Shown: positions 7,261 through 12,830 of the stretch, piece after piece
How the letters are laid out: the number at the start of each line of letters is the position of its first letter
How positions within the stretch are numbered: position 1 is the stretch's first letter
DNA from: Patescibacteria group bacterium
GTDB taxonomy: Bacteria > Patescibacteriota > Gracilibacteria > UM-FILTER-43-11
Length of the DNA: 13,377 bases
Assembly (NCBI GenBank): GCA_029260985.1
Contig: JAJDCE010000138.1
Span: forward strand, 1 to 13,377
Reading direction: 5' to 3'
The notes under the pieces: model-generated
Seen by the model: only the letters and a program-made list of their open reading frames with translations
The model's database searches: none
Told to the model about the DNA's origin: nothing
Program-made: the position numbers and the translations under genes

Positions 7261-7518
7261 TTAAGATAGGTGTTTGAAAACTAATTTAGTCATTTCAAAC
7301 ATGTTTACCTTGCCTTTACCGCCAAACACTTCTTTAAGGGCAGCATCAGCATGGATCATTCTCTTTTCTTTAGGATCTTGAAGTTTGTTCTTTTTGATGT
7401 AAGCCCATAACTTTTTGATCACTTCTGTTCGAGGCATTGGGCCACTTCCTACTACTTTAGCTAAAGTAGCTGAAACGTTCATAGGTTTCATGAACGCTGG
7501 GTTAGGTTTTCTAGGCAT
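7261..7518 (-). CDS. Solitary SWIB/MDM2-domain protein
   Basis: An 85-residue protein that is essentially one SWIB domain. The start MPRKPNPAFMKPMNVSATLA is followed by LAKVVGSGPMPRTEVIKKLWAYIKKN, KLQDPKEKRMIHADAALKEVFG and VNMFEMTKLVFKHL, which is the family's run of conserved positions. SWIB domains are best known from eukaryotic SWI/SNF complexes; in bacteria they occur as short free proteins or fused to topoisomerase I in chlamydiae, and are thought to act in DNA or chromatin-type transactions. It is basic at both ends. Its partner here cannot be read from context. It has its own promoter and ends at a bidirectional terminator. Identification of the domain is strong; a nucleoid role is inference. 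Confidence 0.9.
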   Translation of the reverse strand: MPRKPNPAFMKPMNVSATLAKVVGSGPMPRTEVIKKLWAYIKKNKLQDPKEKRMIHADAALKEVFGGKGKVNMFEMTKLVFKHLS

Positions 7519-7548
7519 AATTTTTTTATTAATAAATAAATCGTTTGT

Positions 7549-7577
7549 ATTGTATCGAAATCTTCAGAGTGTGTACA
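7549..7577 (-). promoter_or_regulatory. Promoter of the SWIB gene
   Basis: On the minus strand TGTACA (7572-7577) and TACAAT (7549-7554) are 17 bp apart. The -35 is weak, the -10 good. The RNA would start near 7542, leaving a leader of about 23 nt, all A/T-rich and without a Shine-Dalgarno sequence. Confidence 0.5.
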
Positions 7578-7633
7578 GAGGAAGGAAAAAATTGCACTGG
7601 ACAAAAAAAATGACGTTTTAGAGTAATATTTTC

Positions 7634-7668
7634 ATTTCGTATTTCAGATTTCAGATTTCGCATTTAAT
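7634..7668. repeat. Heptamer tandem array, ATTTCAG type
   Basis: Five units of 7 bp: ATTTCGT, ATTTCAG, ATTTCAG, ATTTCGC, ATTTAAT (the last degraded). It lies in the 270-bp gap between the divergent SWIB and endolysin genes. Apart from this array and the two promoters I see nothing in the gap. Confidence 0.7.
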
Positions 7669-7739
7669 TTTGTATTTTTCATTCAAATATTTTACAGATT
7701 TAATACAGTTTTTGTTTGACCCTTTAGTCAGTAACTATA

Positions 7740-7768
7740 TTGACGTTAATTTGATTCCGTTTTACACT
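7740..7768 (+). promoter_or_regulatory. Promoter of the endolysin-holin unit
   Basis: TTGACG (7740-7745) and TACACT (7763-7768) are separated by 17 bp. The RNA would start near 7775, about 14 nt before the ATG at 7789, too short a leader for a normal ribosome binding site, and none is seen. Confidence 0.6.
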
Positions 7769-7788
7769 GATTTCCTTTTATCTTTTGT

Positions 7789-8502
7789 ATGGACATTATT
7801 AATAAGCGCTTATCACTGAATGAATTTCGACATTATATAAAGGATTATGATTTTGGTCCTGTGTCTCCGAATAAATTGGTGATTCACCATACTTATAAAC
7901 CAAATCAATCTACTTGGAGTGGTGAGCGGACTATGCTTGGGCTGAAGAGACACTATGAAGGAAAGGGCTGGCCAGCCGGGCCTCACTTGTTTATTGCTGA
8001 AGATGGTATTTGGCTCTTTTCGCCTATGCAAAAGGATGGAGTTCATGCCAGAAGTCTGAATCGTGGTTCTATTGGTATTGAGGTGGTTGGTGACTATACG
8101 AATCAAGTCTGGTCTGGCACTACTAAGGCTAATGCATTTGGGGCGATTAAATCATTGATGGTTCACTTGAGACTTTCTGATTCGGATATCTATTTCCACA
8201 AGGAGTCATCACCAACGTCATGTCCTGGGAATGCGATTACAAAAGAGTGGTTGTTTGCTGAGCTTGATTCAATTCGACTAGGCCCACGCATTCCTCGCCC
8301 TACTGATACGCCATCAATTCCGGTTCCTTCACCTGCTTATCTGGATGATGAGGAGATGGTGCTGATTGAGGTTCCTGATTGGACTAGGGAGGCGGTTGAC
8401 TTTGTAGCCACCCATAAACTATTTAAAATCAAAGAGGCTGAGGATGTTCGTGATGCCGTGAAGTTTTATCGATTCTATAAGTTAATTCGACAATATGAGT
8501 AA
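7789..8502 (+). CDS. N-acetylmuramoyl-L-alanine amidase (amidase_2 endolysin)
   Basis: A 237-residue peptidoglycan amidase that would cut the bond between muramic acid and L-alanine. Zinc ligands of the amidase_2/PGRP family are visible: H33 or H34 in VIHHTYK, H137 in FHKESS and C145 in TSCPGNAI; the 8-residue spacing of the last two matches T7 lysozyme. GIEVVGDY (96-103) is the usual central strand. A proline-rich linker (167-183) leads to a short C-terminal segment (196-237, PDWTREAVDFVATHKLF) that resembles SLH-like or cell-wall-binding tails of phage endolysins. There is no signal peptide, so it needs a holin-like route to the wall. Its end overlaps the next gene by 8 nt. This pairing is typical of phage lysis modules, but no other phage gene is seen in the window. 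Confidence 0.87.
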   Translation: MDIINKRLSLNEFRHYIKDYDFGPVSPNKLVIHHTYKPNQSTWSGERTMLGLKRHYEGKGWPAGPHLFIAEDGIWLFSPMQKDGVHARSLNRGSIGIEVVGDYTNQVWSGTTKANAFGAIKSLMVHLRLSDSDIYFHKESSPTSCPGNAITKEWLFAELDSIRLGPRIPRPTDTPSIPVPSPAYLDDEEMVLIEVPDWTREAVDFVATHKLFKIKEAEDVRDAVKFYRFYKLIRQYE

Positions 8503-8806
8503 ACCGGAAAAAATTGCAGCGATTGTAGCGATTGTTCAGCTATTTAAATATTATGGTACGCCACATAAATTATTACCCGTTTTCGCTGTTCTGATGGGGG
8601 TTGCCTTGGAATATTCTGACAATCCATCATCTCAAGGGATTTTGGATGGGCTTGTGATGGGGGCTATGACGACGGGGAGTTATGGAGTGTTGAAGGGGGC
8701 GTCACAAACGATTTTAAAACGGCCTGGGGGTACAATAGAGAAACAATTGAAATACAATAGAGAAACAATTGAGGATTTGGATGATGATCACAGCTTCAGG
8801 GACTAA
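8495..8806 (+). CDS. Holin-like membrane protein
   Basis: A 103-residue protein with two probable membrane segments: LLPVFAVLMGVALEY (26-40) and ILDGLVMGAMTTGSYGVL (49-66), followed by a charged tail rich in Glu and Asp. The size, topology and glycine-rich second helix resemble phage holins, and the ATG lies inside the end of the endolysin gene (overlap 8495-8502), so the two are probably translated together. It would let the endolysin reach the wall. The tail has a perfect 20-bp duplication at a 22-bp period (8731-8772), out of frame with itself, and the stop codon belongs to the first unit of a heptamer array. Without the duplication the frame would run to about 8852, so the present C terminus may be recent. 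No search backs the holin call. Confidence 0.7.
   Translation: MSKPEKIAAIVAIVQLFKYYGTPHKLLPVFAVLMGVALEYSDNPSSQGILDGLVMGAMTTGSYGVLKGASQTILKRPGGTIEKQLKYNRETIEDLDDDHSFRD
8731..8772. repeat. 20-bp perfect direct repeat, period 22
   Basis: Two identical 20-bp copies (8731-8750 and 8753-8772), starting TACAATAGAG and ending AACAATTGA, are separated by AA. The period is not a multiple of three, so the copies code different peptides (TIEKQL and YNRETIE). Confidence 0.9.
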
Positions 8807-8827
8807 GGACTATGGACTAAGGACTAA
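8800..8827. repeat. Heptamer tandem array, GGACTAA type
   Basis: Four exact 7-bp steps: GGACTAA, GGACTAT, GGACTAA, GGACTAA. The first unit contains the TAA stop (8804-8806) of the holin-like gene. Confidence 0.9.
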
Positions 8828-8870
8828 GTTTCGTATATCGTTTCATTGTTAATCAATTATTTTGTTCAGT

Positions 8871-9263
8871 ATGGATATTCGATTTGTTAAACAGATTCCT
8901 TTCTTTTCGCATCTTTCAGATGAAAAGCTTCGGTTGGTGGTGGATCATTTTGATATGAAGAGCTTTAATGCTGGTGATATGGTGGTTCAGCAGGGTGAGC
9001 CAGGGGATGGGATGTATGGCATTATTTTTGGTGAGGCGGATGTGATTATGGATGATAAAACGGTTGCTACTTTAAAAACAGATGACTTTTTTGGTGAAAT
9101 GTCATTGATTGCGAATGAACCACGAAGCGCAACGGTTCAGGCTAAATCTGATCTTTCTGTTTTCTTTCTCACTAAATTAGCTTTTGATGCCATCAAAGAT
9201 GAGTTGGGAGATGAGGTGAGGCAGGAGATTTTGAGGAGGGCGGAGGAGGATTATGGTCAGTAA
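8871..9263 (+). CDS. Solitary cyclic nucleotide-binding domain protein
   Basis: A 130-residue protein that is one CRP/PKA-type cyclic nucleotide-binding domain. IPFFSHLSDEKL (9-20) is the usual entry helix; the central beta roll has VVQQGEPGDGMYGIIFGEADV (38-58); the phosphate-binding cassette reads FFGEMSLIANEPRSATV (73-89), with E76 and R85 at the positions that bind the cyclic nucleotide. There is no helix-turn-helix or effector domain, so it must act on a partner or by sequestering ligand. I chose ATG 8871 over an in-frame TTG at 8862. It may be read with the lysis genes (64 nt downstream of the holin-like gene) or from its own promoter, which I could not define. It converges on ssrA. Confidence 0.87.
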   Translation: MDIRFVKQIPFFSHLSDEKLRLVVDHFDMKSFNAGDMVVQQGEPGDGMYGIIFGEADVIMDDKTVATLKTDDFFGEMSLIANEPRSATVQAKSDLSVFFLTKLAFDAIKDELGDEVRQEILRRAEEDYGQ

Positions 9264-9267
9264 TTCC

Positions 9268-9300
9268 AAATTGCTGTCAGATTGCTATCAAATTGCTTTT
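9268..9300. repeat. Imperfect 11-bp tandem repeat, three units
   Basis: AAATTGCTGTC, AGATTGCTATC and AAATTGCTTTT follow one another directly after the stop codon of the cyclic nucleotide-binding gene. Confidence 0.65.
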
Positions 9301-9337
9301 CAACATTATGCGATATGGAAGCTATTTGAAAGCGCGA

Positions 9338-9354
9338 TCCCGATGAAATCGGGA
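9338..9354. terminator. Hairpin downstream of ssrA and of the cNMP-binding gene
   Basis: TCCCGAT (9338-9344) and ATCGGGA (9348-9354) form a perfect 7-bp stem with a 3-nt loop, 20 bp beyond the mature 3' end of the tmRNA. It could end ssrA on the minus strand and the convergent gene on the plus strand, but there is no clean T run on either side. It could instead be a small palindromic repeat. Confidence 0.45.
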
Positions 9355-9542
9355 GAGCATGATGGCGATTTGGTGGTGGAGATGCCCGGAGTCGAACCGG
9401 GGTCCAAAGATGAAGACTAAAACTTCTACAATTATAGTCGGTTTGAATTTTTCATCGTCAGCATAGAAACCAACAAAAGCACTGACGCTTACCTGGGTTA
9501 ATTTTTCGACATGCACTCCTACAGGGGCGTAGTACACACTTA

Positions 9543-9592
9543 ACCTGCTAAATAACGTTTTACTCAGTCAGCAGGTGTCGCTGAGTAAAACG
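9543..9592 (-). other. tmRNA pseudoknot with 12-bp stem
   Basis: CGTTTTACTCAG (9556-9567 on the plus strand) pairs perfectly with CTGAGTAAAACG (9581-9592). The 13-nt loop holds AGCAGGT (9570-9576), complementary to ACCTGCT (9543-9549) outside the stem, which makes a 7-bp pseudoknot. Confidence 0.85.
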
Positions 9593-9609
9593 AGATCACA
9601 AATTGGTGA

Positions 9610-9699
9610 TCATTATGCAACCATAGCAAATTGAGGAACTAAAGCCGGAGCTTTAACAAATCTTTTTGCTAGTGATGCAAATTGTTGTTTTAGGTTTGC
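9610..9699 (-). other. tmRNA tag reading frame (28 codons, double stop)
   Basis: From the resume codon GCA (9699-9697) the frame reads ANLKQQ at the start and VPQFAMVA at the end, 28 codons in all, then TAA and TGA in tandem (9615-9610). Most bacterial tags are about 10-15 residues and end in Leu-Ala-Ala or a close form. This one is basic in the middle (AKRFVKAP) and ends Met-Val-Ala. The GCA-AAC start fits the usual Ala-Asn opening of tmRNA tags. Confidence 0.85.
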
Positions 9700-9811
9700 A
9701 CTTAAAACTGCATTGGACTAATTAGCAGGCAGACAATGCGATGCCTGAATTGCCATTTTTCGCCTTGAACCATCTCTGTCAAAACCAAATACATCCCCAC
9801 ATTTTAATGAC

Positions 9812-9839
9812 CCAATGACCAATGACCAATGACCAATTA
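9812..9839. repeat. Heptamer tandem array, CCAATGA type (copy 2)
   Basis: Three perfect CCAATGA units and a final CCAATTA, 7 bp each, preceded by a slightly off-phase AATGAC. It begins 14 bp upstream of the mature 5' end of the tmRNA. Same heptamer and orientation as the array at 6266-6300. Confidence 0.9.
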
Positions 9840-9898
9840 TTCTGCTAATTTTCTATTTAGCTAATGTTCTAATTGCCCCGTGTTCATTGTCAATTAAC

Positions 9899-9936
9899 AG
9901 GAGGATTTTAGCATGGAAAAATTGGATTTGCAATAA
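9899..9936 (+). CDS. Possible 7-codon leader ORF with perfect Shine-Dalgarno
   Basis: AGGAGG (9899-9904), an 8-nt spacer, then ATG at 9913 and the codons MEKLDLQ, stop TAA at 9934-9936. It is the only perfect Shine-Dalgarno site well placed before a short ORF in a window where no accepted gene start has one. It lies just upstream of, and overlaps the -35 of, the histidine kinase promoter. It may be a leader peptide, the remnant of a lost gene, or chance. I found no clear promoter for it. Confidence 0.3.
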
Positions 9937-9956
9937 GGGGTAAAATCTGTTACAAT
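9928..9956 (+). promoter_or_regulatory. Promoter of the histidine kinase-response regulator operon
   Basis: TTGCAA (9928-9933), a 17-bp spacer, and TACAAT (9951-9956) with an upstream TGT make an extended -10. RNA should start near 9963, about 18 nt before the ATG at 9981. The -35 overlaps the end of the 7-codon ORF. Confidence 0.75.
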
Positions 9957-9980
9957 TTCAATTCCTCGAAACCCTATTTT

Positions 9981-12752
9981 ATGCCTAGGCTTAGCAAAAA
10001 AAGCGGGTGCAAAGTTGCTTCTCTCCCTAAGCTTCGACTAAAAAAGAAGATTATTTTAGGTGCAGATCCGGATTCGGGTTTGTTGGAGGAAAAGTATAAG
10101 CTTATTTTTCAGTCTGCCAGGGACTCAATTTTATACTTTGATCATAAAGGGGTTATTTTGGATGCAAATCCGGCTTTAGAGAAGCTTACAGGTTATTCCC
10201 CTGAGTCCATTATTGGTCAATGTGTATGGAAGTTGCCCTTTATTCGATTTGAAAAAGGTCAGGTTTCATTCCTTAAGTCACACATCAGGAAGGAAGAAGT
10301 TGATCCTTTTGAGCTTGAATTTATCCATAAGAACGGTGAGAAAAAGGTGGTTGAGGTAAACGCTACGCTGGTGCGGAAAAATAGAAACATTAAGTGCGCC
10401 CAGGTGATTGTTCGAGATATTACTCAGCGCAAGCAAGCCGAAAAAGCCCTTAAAGAATCTGAGAATTTTCATAGGACAATTTTCGAAAATTCAGGGGCAG
10501 CATCTATGATTGTTGAATATAACATGTCTATTACTTATGCTAATGCTCAACTTGCCAATTTATCCGGTTATTCTGTGAATGAAATTGTGACGAATATGAA
10601 GTGGTATGATTTTTTTGAAAAAGAAGATGCTAAGAGAATGAAACAGTATCATCAGCAACGTCGTATTAATCCTTATTCGGTTCCTCGGAATTATGAGGCT
10701 CGTTTTCTTGCGCATGATGGGGAAGTCAGGAATGTTTTTCTTACGGTTGCGATGATTCCTGGCACCAAAAAAAGCGTCATATCTATTTTGGATATTACAA
10801 GTCGTAAGAAGGTTGAGAATGAGCTAAAAGCTTCTAAAAAGTTATTTGATGATTTGGTTGAGGGGTCGCCGGCGGCGCTTTTTGTAGTTGATACCAACCA
10901 TAAAATTATTTATTGGAATAAGGCTATTGAGAAAATGACCGGGCTGAAAGCAGCTCAAATGATTGGCACCAAAGATCACTGGAAGCCGTTTTACAAAGAG
11001 CCGACTAAAATGATTACGGACATGATTGTTGAGGGTAAGAAATGGAAAGATATATTGAACTGTAAGCAGTATTCAGATATCGAAATTGAGGAGTATGATA
11101 CGAAAGATGGAATTGTATGTTCAAAGTTTTTTGAAGAGTTCTACGGGAAGAAGAAGTGGCTTCGTTTTAAGATTAAGCCCTTATATGATATTGATAAGAA
11201 GTTGGTTGGGGCGATTGAAACGGTTGATGATATTACTGAGCGTAGGGAGATGCGAGAAACGCTGGAGAATCGAATGAGGGAGTTTCAGGTTTTATACCAG
11301 GTTAGTGATCATATTCAGATGCTTAAACCTATCAATGATGTGCTAAAGTTGATCGTTAAAGATATCACTCAGGCATGTGATGAGCTAAAGCCTGCCCGTG
11401 CACGAATTGTTTTTGATACGAAAGAATATACCAATTTGAAAAAAACGGAAAAATTTCGAGCTAAAATCTCTGAGCCTATTGTGGTGACAGGTGAAAAGCG
11501 AGGGAGGATTGAATTGGGTTATGTTCATGGGGTTGTGAAAGAATCGTCAATTGCTTTGAGGCATGAGAAAAAAGTGCTGCAAGTTGTTACCCAAACATTT
11601 AGCAGACATGTTCAGCATCGGGAAGTGGTTGAGCGCTATCAAAAGCTAGTTACTCGTTCAGTTGTTGGTATTTTTATTATTCAAGATGGTGTTTTTCAAT
11701 ATGTTAATCCTAAATTTGTCAGAATATTTAAGCATAAAGAGGCAGATATTTTAGGACAGTCTTTTGATGTCTTACTTGCTAAATGTAAATGCTATCCAAA
11801 ATTCATGAAGGATGACCAATTTGTTAATTCACATTGTGAATTTAAGGCGGAGCGAAAAGATGGAGCTACGATCAATGTTGATGTGTTTACTCAGGTGATT
11901 GACTATTATGGCAAGAAAGCTATTTTGGGAACTTTACAGGATGTTACTAAGCTTAAAGATGTCCAGGAACGTCAGCAGCATTTCAATCAGGAGCTTAAAC
12001 TTAAAATTGCTGAAAAAACCAAAGATCTTCAGCAGGCGAATCGGCGTTTGCAGTCGCTAAATGAAATTAAGGATGAATTTATTGCTGTCACTTCTCATGA
12101 GCTTCGATCTCCCTTAACAGCTGCTCGGGGTTATTTGTCTTTTTTGATCGATGAGGGGATGTCTGAAAAAATCCCAGATGAAGCAAGGGATTATTTGGTT
12201 CGTGTTTATGATAATGTGGAGGTTTTGAATAATCTGGTAAATAATATTTTGGATGTGTCCAGGATTGAAATGGACCGCTTGGAACTTTATCGAGCTCCAA
12301 CGGATATTGTTCAGCTTGTTGAGCAGGTGATTAAGAATCTTAAATTTCAAGCTGTTGAAAAGAAGATTAAAGTCAGTTTTATTAATCATCTGGAGACAGA
12401 TGAATTTATTATGAATGTTGATCATGTCCGACTCAGGCAGGTTTTTCGAAATATTTTAGACAATGCTATCAAATATTCTTACGATGAAAAACCTATACAG
12501 GTCGATATTGAAGTACGTGGAATTGGAGTGCAGATTGCGATTCGGGATCAGGGGCAAGGGATTCGGAAATCTGAAATATTTGAAATATTTGATAAATTCA
12601 AGCAGGCTACAAATAGTCATGCTCAATATAAGGGGGCGGGATTAGGGCTCTTTATTGCCCGCAAGATTGTTGAGCTTCATAATGGTATGATATGGGCAGA
12701 AAGTAAGGTAGGGAAAGGAACTACTTTTAGAATACAGCTACCGCTTGATTAG
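9981..12752 (+). CDS. Soluble multi-PAS sensor histidine kinase
   Basis: A 923-residue sensor kinase without membrane segments or signal peptide, so a cytoplasmic sensor. After a basic N terminus come PAS1 (about 36-152), PAS2 (158-278) and PAS3 (285-424); the end of each is marked by a D-I-T-x-R/E-R/K motif (RDITQRKQAEKAL, LDITSRKKVENEL, DDITERREMRETL). A GAF-like stretch follows (about 430-545), then PAS4 (550-660) and a coiled coil (660-700). HisKA holds the phosphorylated histidine at H706 (SHELRSPL). The ATPase domain shows the N box (N828 in LDNAIKYS), G1 (DQGQGI, D856), the F box (FDKFKQ) and G2 (GAGLGLFIARKIVELH). All residues for kinase activity appear intact. Ligands of the PAS domains are unknown; no heme or flavin motif is obvious. 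The response regulator starts 78 nt downstream and is the probable partner. Confidence 0.93.
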   Translation: MPRLSKKSGCKVASLPKLRLKKKIILGADPDSGLLEEKYKLIFQSARDSILYFDHKGVILDANPALEKLTGYSPESIIGQCVWKLPFIRFEKGQVSFLKSHIRKEEVDPFELEFIHKNGEKKVVEVNATLVRKNRNIKCAQVIVRDITQRKQAEKALKESENFHRTIFENSGAASMIVEYNMSITYANAQLANLSGYSVNEIVTNMKWYDFFEKEDAKRMKQYHQQRRINPYSVPRNYEARFLAHDGEVRNVFLTVAMIPGTKKSVISILDITSRKKVENELKASKKLFDDLVEGSPAALFVVDTNHKIIYWNKAIEKMTGLKAAQMIGTKDHWKPFYKEPTKMITDMIVEGKKWKDILNCKQYSDIEIEEYDTKDGIVCSKFFEEFYGKKKWLRFKIKPLYDIDKKLVGAIETVDDITERREMRETLENRMREFQVLYQVSDHIQMLKPINDVLKLIVKDITQACDELKPARARIVFDTKEYTNLKKTEKFRAKISEPIVVTGEKRGRIELGYVHGVVKESSIALRHEKKVLQVVTQTFSRHVQHREVVERYQKLVTRSVVGIFIIQDGVFQYVNPKFVRIFKHKEADILGQSFDVLLAKCKCYPKFMKDDQFVNSHCEFKAERKDGATINVDVFTQVIDYYGKKAILGTLQDVTKLKDVQERQQHFNQELKLKIAEKTKDLQQANRRLQSLNEIKDEFIAVTSHELRSPLTAARGYLSFLIDEGMSEKIPDEARDYLVRVYDNVEVLNNLVNNILDVSRIEMDRLELYRAPTDIVQLVEQVIKNLKFQAVEKKIKVSFINHLETDEFIMNVDHVRLRQVFRNILDNAIKYSYDEKPIQVDIEVRGIGVQIAIRDQGQGIRKSEIFEIFDKFKQATNSHAQYKGAGLGLFIARKIVELHNGMIWAESKVGKGTTFRIQLPLD

Positions 12753-12830
12753 TCTCAAGTGCTATTCAACTCCGTTCATAGCCTATGGCGAGTGCGAGTC
12801 TCAAGTGTATATATTCATAATTTATTAACA

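Larger units (their letters stand above)
9374..9798 (-). ncRNA. ssrA: Transfer-messenger RNA (tmRNA)
   Basis: One-piece tmRNA of about 425 nt, which frees stalled ribosomes and tags the unfinished protein for degradation. On the minus strand it starts GGGGATG (9798-9792), which pairs, with one G-U, with CATCTCC (9384-9378), followed by an encoded ACCA (9377-9374). The T arm (CCCGG, TTCGACT, CCGGG; 9401-9385) is complete, and the D-loop region TTTGGTTTTGACAGAG follows the 5' acceptor strand, as in other tmRNAs. The tag frame is at 9699-9613. Downstream of it, GATCAC/GTGATC (9594-9611), a 12-bp stem and a pseudoknot (9543-9592) are visible. A CCAATGA array lies just upstream of the mature 5' end, probably in the leader that RNase P removes. 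I could not fix the promoter. Confidence 0.95.

Noticed and set aside
7789..8806. A complete prophage
   Set aside because: Only lysis-type genes are present; no integrase, terminase, capsid or tail gene and no flanking att repeat could be seen.
9374..9401. The acceptor/T-arm sequence as an ordinary tRNA gene
   Set aside because: There is no anticodon arm at tRNA distance, and the matching 5' acceptor strand is 400 nt away, as in tmRNA.
9254..9420. A 55-codon plus-strand frame starting after a GGAGGAGG-like sequence at the end of the cNMP-binding gene
   Set aside because: It overlaps that gene's end and runs antisense through the tmRNA 3' end, giving a peptide typical of wrongly called ORFs over tmRNA; the G-rich stretch is coding sequence.
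9322..9537. A 71-codon minus-strand frame
   Set aside because: It lies almost wholly within the tmRNA body and has no family resemblance.
9812..9839. The CCAATGA arrays as a CRISPR array
   Set aside because: Units are 7 bp and directly adjacent, with no spacers and no cas genes.
12114..12425. A 103-codon minus-strand frame
   Set aside because: It is antisense to the HisKA part of the kinase and has no recognisable domain.
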